Assembly (NCBI GenBank): GCA_021779655.1
Contig: JAJYAF010000099.1
Location: forward strand, 1 to 7,517
Source: Pseudomonadota bacterium
GTDB taxonomy: Bacteria > Pseudomonadota > Alphaproteobacteria > Acetobacterales > Acetobacteraceae
Length of the DNA: 7,517 bases
Reading direction: 5' to 3'
This document shows, one piece after another, positions 1 to 7,030 of this stretch; within the stretch, counting starts at the first letter, position 1; the number at the start of each line of letters is the position of its first letter. The notes under the pieces were generated by a model, which made no database searches, was not told where the DNA came from, and saw nothing but the letters and a program-made list of their open reading frames with translations. The translations under genes were made by a program, and so were the position numbers.

Positions 1-1188
1 GACATGTTCGGCGACTGGGAGGTGGCGTGGAGTCCCCTCGGCGAGCGCCCGGGCGCGGGCCTGGAAGAGGCGGCGTTCTACCTCATCAACGGCCGTTTCA
101 CCGACAATGACGCGGATAAACGGCTCGCCTTCCTGGAACATCTCGGCTCGCGCCTGGTTTTCCTCATCGACTGGAACAAGGCGCGCAAGGCGCTGCAGAT
201 CTTCCTCGGCAAGAAAGCCGCCATCGACATGCTCGGCTGGGCGGCGGCGCATGATTTCGGGCACCGGGCGTTTCTTGAACTGGGCGGCGCGGAGCTGATT
301 TACGACGCCGTGCAGCGCGCCGCCACGGGCCGCATCCATTACGGCGAGCGCCTGGACGACGTGCTGGGCGAGGCGGTCTGCGCCGATTTTCTGCGCGGTG
401 TGCTGCGTGCCACCGCCCAGGGGCTGGAAGCCGGGCGCAGCGCCCGGCTGATCCGCGACGAGATTCAGGCCGATCTCGCGCGCCGGTTCGAAACCGCCGA
501 GAGCGCCGTGTTCACCCTGCTGGTGCGGCATCTCGGGCTCTCGCGCTGCATTGCCGAGGGGCTGGCCGCCTGCCTGGAAAGCCCGGCGCGGGCCAGGGAC
601 CACGCCCGCCGCGCCAAGATCATCGAGGAGAAGGCCGACCGGCTGACCACCCAGGCCCGCGAACTGGCCGAACACATGCAGGGCGCGGCGATGCTGCGTC
701 ATGTCATCGATGCGGTGGAAGACACCGCCGACGCGCTGGAGGAATCCGCCTGGCTGCTGGGACAGGCATCCCCGGGTGCATCCCCGGGTGCATCCCCGGA
801 CAAATCCCCGGACAAATCCCCGGACAAATCCCCGGACAAATCCCCGGGAAGCAGCCCCGCTTTCTCGCGGCTGATACCGCTGGCCGCGGTGGCGACCGAG
901 GCGGTCTCCGCCATGGTGCGCGCCGTGGAGGCGGCTTCCCGTTTGCCCGAAGGCCAGCGCGCCGATGCCACCGAGGCCCTGCAGGCGATAGACGCGGTGG
1001 TAAACGCCGAGCGCGCGGCCGATACCAGCCAGCGCGAAGCCTTTGCCGCGCTGCTGGCGGCGGAGAGGGAGCCGCGCCTGCTGACGCTCGGTCTTGAACT
1101 GGCGCGGGCGCTGGAGAGCGCGACCGACCAGCTTTCACACGCGGCCTTCGCCTTGCGCGACCGGGTGCTCGAGGAACTCGCGGCGTGA
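1..1188 (+). CDS. PhoU/DUF47-like helical-domain protein with an unrecognised N-terminal region (5' partial)
   Basis: The frame is open to the left edge. An ATG lies at 4, but it has no visible ribosome binding site and the sequence there reads like the middle of a protein, so the true start is probably upstream. Residues below count from that ATG (394 aa). Residues 1 to about 190 form a mostly helical region I do not recognise, with a Trp-Asn-Lys-Ala-Arg-Lys stretch and an Ala-His-Asp-Phe-Gly-His stretch. Residues about 195-394 look like a PhoU/DUF47 bundle. The first helix pair has E208/E209 with A211-D212, then an acidic D236, E239, D240, D243 helix. A second copy has E336 with D340, then E371 and D375. 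PhoU-like proteins usually act with phosphate transporters, and their acidic motifs bind metals. Residues 256-283 are a Ser-Pro-rich tandem repeat between the two halves. The stop overlaps the GTG of the dikinase-like gene, implying coupled translation and related function. The fold assignment is inferred from motif pattern only. Confidence 0.72.
   Translation, partial: DMFGDWEVAWSPLGERPGAGLEEAAFYLINGRFTDNDADKRLAFLEHLGSRLVFLIDWNKARKALQIFLGKKAAIDMLGWAAAHDFGHRAFLELGGAELIYDAVQRAATGRIHYGERLDDVLGEAVCADFLRGVLRATAQGLEAGRSARLIRDEIQADLARRFETAESAVFTLLVRHLGLSRCIAEGLAACLESPARARDHARRAKIIEEKADRLTTQARELAEHMQGAAMLRHVIDAVEDTADALEESAWLLGQASPGASPGASPDKSPDKSPDKSPDKSPGSSPAFSRLIPLAAVATEAVSAMVRAVEAASRLPEGQRADATEALQAIDAVVNAERAADTSQREAFAALLAAEREPRLLTLGLELARALESATDQLSHAAFALRDRVLEELAA
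769..852 (+). repeat. 12-bp tandem repeat, seven units, in frame
   Basis: Seven consecutive 12-bp units start at 769, 781, 793, 805, 817, 829 and 841. They encode Ser-Pro-Gly-Ala twice, Ser-Pro-Asp-Lys four times, then Ser-Pro-Gly-Ser. The four middle units (793-840) are identical at the DNA level (core tccccggacaaa). The unit is a whole number of codons, so gain or loss of copies would change linker length without shifting the frame. It lies between the two helical halves of the PhoU-like domain, where a flexible loop would be tolerated. Confidence 0.95.
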
Positions 1189-2765
1189 ACCGGTTCGCGC
1201 CGCTGCCGATCGGCATGCCGGGCGACACCACGCCGCTGACCCCCGAAGTGGCCGGCAACAAGGCGGCGCAGCTATGGCGGATGAGCCATCTGGGCCTGCG
1301 CGTGCCGCCCGCCTTCGTGCTGCCGGCGGCGCTATGTGCCGGGGTGAACGCGGGCGGCGACGCGGCGCTGCATGCGCTGGGCGAGGGGCTGCGCAGGGGA
1401 ATCGAGATGCTGGAGTCCGCCACCGGCAAACGCTTCGGAGACGCCCGTGCGCCGCTGCTCGTCTCGGTGCGCTCCGGCGCGGCGCAATCCATGCCGGGAA
1501 TGCTGGAGACGATTCTCGATGTCGGGCTGAACCAGACCACGCTGCGCGGGCTCATCGGGTTTACCGGCAACCCGCGTCTCGCCTGGGATAGCTATCGCCG
1601 CTTCCTGCAACTCTATGCCGAGGTCGTGCCGGGGGAACCGAAAGACCTGTTCGAGGCGGCGCTGGCGGAAATGATCCGGGCGGAGGGCGTGGCCAGCGAG
1701 GCGGAGCTGGATTCCGAGGCGCTGGAGCGTCTGGCCCGCCAGTTCCGCGCCCTGGCGGGCGCGGTGCCCGAAGAGCCGATGCGCCAGCTGCAAGAGGCGG
1801 CGCGCGCTGTTTACGGCTCCTGGGAAGGCGAACGCGCCCGCGAATTCCGGCGGCTCAATCATCTGGATGACCTGACAGGCACGGCGGTGACGGTGCAGGT
1901 GATGGTGTTCGGCAATGCCGGCGGCAAATCCGGCGCGGGTGTGGCCTTCTCGCGCAATCCCGCCACCGGGGCCAAGGCGTTTTACGTCGATTATCTCACC
2001 GATGCGCAAGGCGAGGACGTGGTGGCCGGACGGCGCGCGACGGGTGGCGCCGGGGCGCTGGCGGCGCAGCTGCCGGATGTGGCGCGCGAGCTGGAAGCGG
2101 GGGCGCGGCGGCTCGAACTGGAATACCGCGACGTGCAGGATATCGAGTTCACGGTCGAGCGCGGCACGCTGTATTTCCTGCAAACCCGGTCGGCCAAGCG
2201 CTCCCCGCGCGCGGCGCTGCGCTTTCTGACCGATTTCGTGGCCGAAGGGCTGCTGACTCCGGGGGAGGCGCTGGAAAGAGCCAGGAACATCGACCTCGAC
2301 AAGGCGAAGGTGACGCGCTTCGCCGATGAGCGGCCGCCTTTGGCCACGGCCATCCCCGCGGCGCCCGGTGTCGCCAGCGGGCGGGCCGTCTTTTCACCCA
2401 GGCGCGCGCAGGCGCTGGCGGCGGCGGGCGCGCCGGTGATCCTGGTCCGGCATGACACCTCGACCGAAGACGTGGCCGGATTCGCCGTGGCCGCCGGCAT
2501 CCTTACCGCCACCGGCGGCCCGACGGCCCATGCCGCGGTGGTGGCGCGGCAGCTCGGCTGCGTCTGTCTCGTCGGCTGCGCCGCGCTGCAACTGACGGCC
2601 GACGGCGCCGAACTGGCCGGCGAACGCCTGGCCGAGGGCGACTGGCTTTCGCTCGACGGCGACACCGGAGCCATCACCCTCGGCGAGCGCGCGATCGTTT
2701 CGGAGATGCCCGCCGAGGAGATGGCGGCGCTGGCGGCCTGGCGGAACGCGGCAGCGCCCGCCTGA
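1185..2765 (+). CDS. Truncated pyruvate,phosphate dikinase-like protein (ATP-grasp plus phosphohistidine domain, no PEP/pyruvate domain)
   Basis: The 526-aa product is colinear with the N-terminal 60% of pyruvate,phosphate dikinase (usually about 880 aa). ATP-grasp residues known from the Clostridium symbiosum enzyme have counterparts here: K26 (K22), R96 (R92), D319 and E321 (D321 and E323), Q333 and R335 (Q335 and R337). Ser-Met-Pro-Gly-Met and Gly-Glu-Asp-Val-Val-Ala-Gly motifs and a glycine-rich loop ending Ser-Arg-Asn-Pro-Ala-Thr-Gly are also typical. The swivelling domain has Gly-Gly-Pro-Thr-Ala-His, giving H449 as the likely phosphorylated histidine (H455). The protein ends just after this domain, and the DNA beyond holds no remnant of the PEP/pyruvate barrel. 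It should therefore be able to form phosphohistidine from ATP and Pi but cannot itself make PEP. The GTG start overlaps the upstream stop (GTGA). A regulatory or phosphotransfer role with the PhoU-like partner is inference. A split dikinase, with the barrel encoded elsewhere, is the main alternative. Confidence 0.9.
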   Translation: MNRFAPLPIGMPGDTTPLTPEVAGNKAAQLWRMSHLGLRVPPAFVLPAALCAGVNAGGDAALHALGEGLRRGIEMLESATGKRFGDARAPLLVSVRSGAAQSMPGMLETILDVGLNQTTLRGLIGFTGNPRLAWDSYRRFLQLYAEVVPGEPKDLFEAALAEMIRAEGVASEAELDSEALERLARQFRALAGAVPEEPMRQLQEAARAVYGSWEGERAREFRRLNHLDDLTGTAVTVQVMVFGNAGGKSGAGVAFSRNPATGAKAFYVDYLTDAQGEDVVAGRRATGGAGALAAQLPDVARELEAGARRLELEYRDVQDIEFTVERGTLYFLQTRSAKRSPRAALRFLTDFVAEGLLTPGEALERARNIDLDKAKVTRFADERPPLATAIPAAPGVASGRAVFSPRRAQALAAAGAPVILVRHDTSTEDVAGFAVAAGILTATGGPTAHAAVVARQLGCVCLVGCAALQLTADGAELAGERLAEGDWLSLDGDTGAITLGERAIVSEMPAEEMAALAAWRNAAAPA

Positions 2766-2766
2766 A

Positions 2767-2779
2767 ATCTCCCGGAGAT
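2767..2779. other. Short perfect inverted repeat after the dikinase-like gene
   Basis: The sequence atctcc-c-ggagat has six-base arms around one central base and begins two bases after the stop codon. No T tract follows, so it is not a convincing intrinsic terminator. It could be a small operator upstream of leuS, a weak mRNA 3' hairpin, or chance. Confidence 0.3.
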
Positions 2780-2788
2780 CGCGCCAGA

Positions 2789-2816
2789 TTGCAAATGTCA
2801 GGGCCGCATGTCTAAA
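2789..2816 (+). promoter_or_regulatory. leuS: Possible sigma-70-type promoter for leuS–lptE–holA
   Basis: A TTGCAA hexamer (2789-2794) is followed after 16 bases by TCTAAA (2811-2816). Each matches four of six consensus positions. This lies in the most AT-rich part of the 82-bp gap between the dikinase-like gene and leuS, and would start transcription about 25 bases before the leuS GTG. The gap is the only plausible site for an internal promoter between the two gene groups. Read-through from the upstream pair is equally possible. Confidence 0.35.
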
Positions 2817-2847
2817 CACCCGGGACAGCCCTTGCACGAGATTGCCG

Positions 2848-5457
2848 GTGAACGACCTGACCGAAGCGAAGCCAGAGCAGAAATACGATTTTTCCGTGGC
2901 GGAGCCTTACTGGCAGGCCGCCTGGGAGAGCGCGGACTGTTTTGCCGTGGCCGACGTGCCCACCCAGGCCGCCCCGAAATATTACGTTCTGGAAATGTTT
3001 CCCTATCCGTCGGGCAAGATCCACATGGGCCATGTGCGCAACTACACGCTGGGCGATGTTGTTGCGCGCTACAAGCGGGCGAACGGCTACAACGTGCTGC
3101 ACCCGATCGGCTGGGACGCCTTCGGCCTGCCGGCCGAGAACGCCGCGCGGCAGCGCAATATCAACCCCGCGAAATGGACCTACGACAACATCGCCAGCAT
3201 GCGCGCCGAATTCAGGCGCATGGGACTTTCCTTCGACTGGTCGCGTGAGTTCGCCACCTGCGATCCGGAATATTACGGGCGGCAGCAGCGGATTTTCCTG
3301 GAATTCTGGAAGGCGGGCCTGGTGGAGCGGCGGCTAGCCGCGGTCAACTGGGACCCGGTGGACAAGACCGTGCTGGCGAACGAGCAGGTGATCGACGGCC
3401 GCGGCTGGCTCTCCGGCGCGCCGGTCGAGAAGAAAAACCTTGCCCAATGGTTCTTGAAGATCACGGATTTCGCGCCGGAGCTTCTGGAGGGGCTGGCCGG
3501 GCTGGAGCGCTGGCCGGAGCGCGTCAAGCTGATGCAGGAAAACTGGATCGGCCGCTCCGAGGGCGCGGAAGTGAGGTTTCCGCTGGAAACCCCCTTAGGG
3601 GGGCTGCGCGAGATCGCCGTGTACACCACGCGTCCGGATACGCTGTTTGGCATGTCCTTCCTGGCGGTCGCGCCGGAGCACCCGCTCGCCCGGGCGATCG
3701 CCACGAGCAACGCGAACGCGGCCGAATTCGTGGCCGCCTGCGAGAAGCGCGGCACCTCGGAAGCGGCGATCGAAGCGGCGGAGAAGGAGGGTTTTTTCAC
3801 CGGCGTCTATGTGCGGCACCCGTTCATCGAAGGGTCGCGGTTCCCGGTATGGATCGCGAATTTCGTGCTGATGGAATACGGCACCGGGGCGATATTCGGC
3901 TGTCCCTGCGCCGATCAGCGCGATCTGGATTTCGCGCGCAAATACGCGCTCCCGGTCCCGGTGGTGGTTTCCCCCACGCCGGACGAGACCCCGGAGGTAG
4001 CCGACAAGGCGCTGGACGGCGCGGGATTCATCGTCGCCTCCGGATTTCTGACCGGGCTTTCCACGCAGGCGGCGAAGCGCGCGGCCATTTCCCGGCTGGA
4101 GGAGGCGGGCGCCGGGAAGGGCGTGGTGAACTGGCGGCTGCGGGATTGGGGGATTTCCCGGCAGCGCTACTGGGGCTGCCCGATTCCGGTGATCCATTGC
4201 GAAAGCTGCGGGCCGCAACCGGTGCCGGCGGAGGCCCTGCCGGTGCGGCTGCCGGACGATGTGAGCTTCGAGAAGCCGGGCAATCCGCTCGAACATCATC
4301 CAGACTGGAAGCACACGCATTGCCCGGCCTGCCACCGGCCGGCGCTGCGGGAGACCGACACGTTCGACACCTTCGTGGACAGCGCCTGGTATTTCGCGCG
4401 CTTCACCGCGCCGCGCGCGCTCACCCCCACGGTGGACGCCGCAACGAAATACTGGCTCCCGGTCGATCAGTACGTGGGCGGGATCGAGCATGCGATTCTG
4501 CATCTGCTTTACGCCCGCTTCTTCACCCGCGCGATGCACCGGGTCGGGCTGCTGGCGCTGGACGAGCCGTTTGCCGGCCTGTTCACGCAGGGCATGGTCA
4601 CCCATGAATCCTACAAGGACGAGAACGGCAACTGGCTCTATCCGGAGGAGGTGGCAAGGCATGCCGATGGCAGCGCCACCACGGCGGATGGCCGTCCGGT
4701 GACGATCGGGCGGATGGAGAAGATGTCGAAATCCAAGCGCAACACGGTGGACCCGGGCGCGATCATCGACCGTTTCGGCGCCGATACGGCGCGGTGGTTC
4801 ATCCTCTCGGACAACCCGCCGGAGCGGGACATGGAATGGACCGAGACAGGGGCGCAAGGCGCGTTTCGCTTCATTCAGCGCATCGCGCGGCTGGCCGAGA
4901 CGATCGCCGCCGAGCCGCGCGGCGCCCTCGCGGCGGCCGGCAGCGGCGGCGCGCGGCGGTTGCGGCAACTGACCCACCGCACGATCGAGGCCGTCACGGT
5001 CGCGCTGGAAACCTTCGCCTTCAACGTGGCGGTGGCGCGGGCGTATGAACTGATGGGCGCGCTGGCGGGCGAAGGCCCCAAGGATCAGGATGGCATCCAG
5101 GATGAAGGCATCCGGGCCGCGCGGTTCGAGGCGATGCAGACGCTGGCGCGGCTGATCGCGCCCATGGTCCCGCATGTGGCGGAGAGCATCAACCGCAAAC
5201 TCGATCCCGCGGCGCCGCTTGTCGCGATGCAGCCCTGGCCGAAGCCCGATCCCGAACTCCTGAAGCGCGACGAGATGACCATCGCCGTGCAGGTGAACGG
5301 CAAGCTGCGCGGCACCATCACCGTGCCGGCGGGCGCCACCGGCCCAGAGACCATCGCGCTGGCCCGGCAGGCGGTTGCCGGCGCATTGGAAGGCCGGAAC
5401 ATCGCGCGCGAGATCTACGTGCCCGGCCGGATCGTGAACTTTGTCGCCCAGGGTTGA
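2848..5457 (+). CDS. leuS: Leucyl-tRNA synthetase
   Basis: This class Ia synthetase charges tRNA-Leu with leucine in the cytoplasm; at 869 aa it is normal for bacteria. Residues count from GTG 2848. The HIGH-type signature is His-Met-Gly-His at 59-62, and the KMSKS loop is complete at 625-629. The CP1 editing domain has the Thr-Thr-Arg-Pro-Asp-Thr motif at 260-265 and the acidic motif with D356 and D359. A four-cysteine zinc site is visible (C451, C454, C492, C495). The C-terminal domain has Val-Asn-Gly-Lys-Leu-Arg-Gly near the end. I prefer GTG 2848 because a weak GAG (2838-2840) lies seven bases upstream; the in-frame TTG at 2842 would add two residues and leave almost no spacing. The final 17 bp overlap lptE. 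Oddities are Cys-Ala in place of the usual Ala-His before D356 in the editing site, and a lone TTA leucine codon at 3595. Confidence 0.98.
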   Translation: MNDLTEAKPEQKYDFSVAEPYWQAAWESADCFAVADVPTQAAPKYYVLEMFPYPSGKIHMGHVRNYTLGDVVARYKRANGYNVLHPIGWDAFGLPAENAARQRNINPAKWTYDNIASMRAEFRRMGLSFDWSREFATCDPEYYGRQQRIFLEFWKAGLVERRLAAVNWDPVDKTVLANEQVIDGRGWLSGAPVEKKNLAQWFLKITDFAPELLEGLAGLERWPERVKLMQENWIGRSEGAEVRFPLETPLGGLREIAVYTTRPDTLFGMSFLAVAPEHPLARAIATSNANAAEFVAACEKRGTSEAAIEAAEKEGFFTGVYVRHPFIEGSRFPVWIANFVLMEYGTGAIFGCPCADQRDLDFARKYALPVPVVVSPTPDETPEVADKALDGAGFIVASGFLTGLSTQAAKRAAISRLEEAGAGKGVVNWRLRDWGISRQRYWGCPIPVIHCESCGPQPVPAEALPVRLPDDVSFEKPGNPLEHHPDWKHTHCPACHRPALRETDTFDTFVDSAWYFARFTAPRALTPTVDAATKYWLPVDQYVGGIEHAILHLLYARFFTRAMHRVGLLALDEPFAGLFTQGMVTHESYKDENGNWLYPEEVARHADGSATTADGRPVTIGRMEKMSKSKRNTVDPGAIIDRFGADTARWFILSDNPPERDMEWTETGAQGAFRFIQRIARLAETIAAEPRGALAAAGSGGARRLRQLTHRTIEAVTVALETFAFNVAVARAYELMGALAGEGPKDQDGIQDEGIRAARFEAMQTLARLIAPMVPHVAESINRKLDPAAPLVAMQPWPKPDPELLKRDEMTIAVQVNGKLRGTITVPAGATGPETIALARQAVAGALEGRNIAREIYVPGRIVNFVAQG
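3590..3602. other. C-tract/G-tract palindrome around a rare TTA codon in leuS
   Basis: Five C, then TTA, then G tract: the arms ccccct and aggggg surround a single T. The central TTA (3595-3597) is in frame as leucine in leuS, the encoded peptide being Thr-Pro-Leu-Gly-Gly within the editing domain. The two tracts could pair in mRNA, though the one-base loop makes a stable hairpin doubtful unless inner pairs open. Confidence 0.6.
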
Positions 5458-5968
5458 AGGGCTGCGCCGCGCGGCGCTGGCTTTCGCGGCCTGCGCCCTG
5501 GCTGGATGCGGGTTCACCCCGCTCTACGCCGGCAATGACGGCGCGGCCGTGCAGCAGCAAATGAACACGGTCGCGGTAGGGATCATCCCCGACCGCACCG
5601 GGCAGATGCTGCGCGAGGCGTTGCAGACGCAGCTGGACGGCGGCAGCGCGCCCACCCAGGAGCTTTACGTTCTCTCCGTCAGCTACAGTATCGCGACGGA
5701 AGGCATCGGCGTGCAGCAGGACACCTCCACGAGCCGCAACCGCTTCATCGCGACCGCGAGCTGGCGTCTCGCGCCGATCGGCGATCCCGCGCGGCCGCTG
5801 GCGCAGGGCGAGGCCAGCACGGAGGATGCCGCGAACATCGTGGACGAGCAATATTTCGCGCTCACGCTCGAAACGGACACGATAAACCGGCAACTCGCCG
5901 GTGAGATCGCCGCGCAGATTTCCACGCAGGTCGCGGCGTATTTCAAAACCCATCCCGGCAATGTCTGA
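5441..5968 (+). CDS. lptE: LPS-assembly outer-membrane lipoprotein LptE
   Basis: LptE plugs the LptD barrel and is needed to insert lipopolysaccharide into the outer leaflet of the outer membrane. The 175-aa product begins with a lipoprotein signal peptide: basic residues R4, R9 and R10, a hydrophobic Ala/Leu/Phe core, then the lipobox Leu-Ala-Gly-Cys with C23 as the lipidated residue. The mature start Cys-Gly-Phe-Thr-Pro-Leu-Tyr is typical of alphaproteobacterial LptE. The remainder is a small periplasmic domain ending in amphipathic Ala/Gln-rich sequence. The only plausible start giving a full signal peptide is TTG 5441, inside leuS (17-bp overlap) and without a clear ribosome binding site. 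A CTG at 5462 would leave a very short n-region. Expression probably depends on coupling to leuS translation. Position between leuS and holA is a familiar alphaproteobacterial arrangement and supports the call. Confidence 0.9.
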   Translation: MSPRVEGLRRAALAFAACALAGCGFTPLYAGNDGAAVQQQMNTVAVGIIPDRTGQMLREALQTQLDGGSAPTQELYVLSVSYSIATEGIGVQQDTSTSRNRFIATASWRLAPIGDPARPLAQGEASTEDAANIVDEQYFALTLETDTINRQLAGEIAAQISTQVAAYFKTHPGNV

Positions 5969-5973
5969 ACCGG

Positions 5974-6981
5974 ATGAAAATCGATGCCGCCCGGGTCGAT
6001 AATTTCCTGAAAAACCCAGGCAGTACCGGCGTCGTTCTCATTTACGGGCCGGATTCCGGCCTGAGCGCGGAGCGCGCGGCCTGTCTGGCGAGAGGCGTAT
6101 TGGGCGGCGCGGACGATCCGTTCCGCTATGCCGAAATCGGCGATGCCGAGCGCCTGCTGGAGGAGGCGATGGCGGCATCGCTCACCGGCGGGCGGCGCGT
6201 GGTGCGGCTCAAGAACGCCGGGGATGAAGCGGCCGCGCCGGTCGCGGCGATTTTGAAAAACCCGCCGGATACGCTGGTGATTCTGGAAGCGGGCGAGCTC
6301 GCGCCGAAATCGAGGCTGCGCGCCCTGGCGGAGAAGGACCCAGGGGCCGCGGCGATCGCCTGTTATCCGGTGGATGCCGCGCGGCTCCCGCGCGACGTGG
6401 CGGATCGGCTGAAGGCGCTCGGCGTTCGCATCGAGCCCGACGCCGCAAGCTGGGTGGGCGCGAACATCGCGGGCGATGAGGCGGCGATACGCCAGGCGGT
6501 GGAGCTGCTCTATCTTTACGCGGGGCGCGAAGCGCAGCTCCGGCTTGCCGATGTGACGGCGGCGCTGACCGATAGCAGGGAGAGTTCCATCCAGGACGCG
6601 GTGGACGCGGCGCTGACCGGCGAGGTCGCGGCGGCGGATCTGGCGATGACGCGCTGTTACGATGAAGGCGTCTCCCCGGTCGCGGTTTTGCGGGTGCTGC
6701 TCGGGGAATTGATGCGCCTGCGGCTGGCGGCGGCACAAATGGCCGCGGGCGCCAGCGCGCGGGAGGCGGTGGCCGGCCTGCGGCCGCCGGTATTTTTCAA
6801 GCGCGTGGCGGCAATGGCGCGGGCGGCGTCGCTCTGGCCGGAGCCGGCGCTCCTTGAGGCCATCCGCGCCGGGCTCGCGGCCGAGGCGGCATGCAAATCG
6901 ACCCATATTCCCGATCACGCCTATTGCCGGCAGTTCATGCTCGGCCTCGCCTCCCGCGCGCGGGCCAAAGGGAGGCGGTAA
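5974..6981 (+). CDS. holA: DNA polymerase III, delta subunit
   Basis: The delta subunit of the clamp-loader complex opens the beta sliding clamp during DNA replication. The 335-aa length is normal. The N-terminal domain has the family pattern Val-Val-Leu-Ile-Tyr-Gly-Pro-Asp-x-Gly-Leu at 20-30 followed by Glu-Arg, a degenerate nucleotide-binding loop without the Walker A lysine-threonine, as expected because delta does not hydrolyse ATP. The middle has the Asp-Ala-Val-Asp-Ala-Ala-Leu-Thr-Gly region preceding the collar domain. The C-terminal helical domain ends in Cys-Lys-Ser-Thr at 307-310 and an Arg/Lys-rich tail. The ATG lies five bases after the lptE stop without a strong ribosome binding site, so translation is probably coupled. 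The last codons belong to the first copy of an 18-bp direct repeat. Confidence 0.95.
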   Translation: MKIDAARVDNFLKNPGSTGVVLIYGPDSGLSAERAACLARGVLGGADDPFRYAEIGDAERLLEEAMAASLTGGRRVVRLKNAGDEAAAPVAAILKNPPDTLVILEAGELAPKSRLRALAEKDPGAAAIACYPVDAARLPRDVADRLKALGVRIEPDAASWVGANIAGDEAAIRQAVELLYLYAGREAQLRLADVTAALTDSRESSIQDAVDAALTGEVAAADLAMTRCYDEGVSPVAVLRVLLGELMRLRLAAAQMAAGASAREAVAGLRPPVFFKRVAAMARAASLWPEPALLEAIRAGLAAEAACKSTHIPDHAYCRQFMLGLASRARAKGRR

Positions 6982-7013
6982 GCGCGGTCAGCGCGGGGAG
7001 GCGGTAAGCGCGG
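6970..7013 (+). repeat. Two-copy direct repeat spanning the holA stop codon
   Basis: An 18-bp sequence beginning gggaggcggtaagcg occurs at 6970-6987 and again at 6996-7013, a 26-bp period. The first copy contains the last holA codons and the TAA; the second lies in the 49-bp gap before the convergent sua5-type gene. It looks like a small tandem duplication. No T tract or clear intrinsic terminator is seen in the gap. Confidence 0.85.
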
Positions 7014-7030
7014 CGCGCGGCAGGCGAAGG

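Noticed and set aside
769..852. CRISPR array or SPKK-type DNA-binding repeats
   Set aside because: The 12-bp units are contiguous with no spacers, so this is not CRISPR. The encoded Ser-Pro-Asp-Lys has an acidic residue and lacks the double basic pair of SPKK motifs.
704..1570. Minus-strand open frame with Cys-Pro-Gly-Ile and similar repeats
   Set aside because: It is the antisense reading of the 12-bp repeat and flanking genes, with Pro/Arg-rich low-complexity sequence and no independent support.
2766..2847. Remnant of the missing PEP/pyruvate barrel after the half-PPDK, suggesting a broken gene
   Set aside because: Only 82 bp separate the stop from leuS and none reads as PPDK barrel sequence in any frame. 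The protein ends neatly after the phosphohistidine domain, favouring a natural short form over a recent frameshift.
3595..5517. Long open frame on the minus strand (about 640 codons) opposite leuS and the start of lptE
   Set aside because: It lies wholly opposite unmistakable leuS and lptE coding sequence. Its Arg/Gly/His-rich composition is what antisense frames give in high-GC DNA, and it shows no recognisable motifs.
5683..6918. Minus-strand open frame of about 411 codons opposite lptE and holA
   Set aside because: It is antisense to two confidently identified genes and has an Arg/His/Gly-rich composition without family motifs.
6953..6964. Perfect palindrome cccgcgcgcggg as a holA terminator
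   Set aside because: It lies inside the holA coding region, has no loop and no following T tract; such palindromes are expected by chance in GC-rich DNA.
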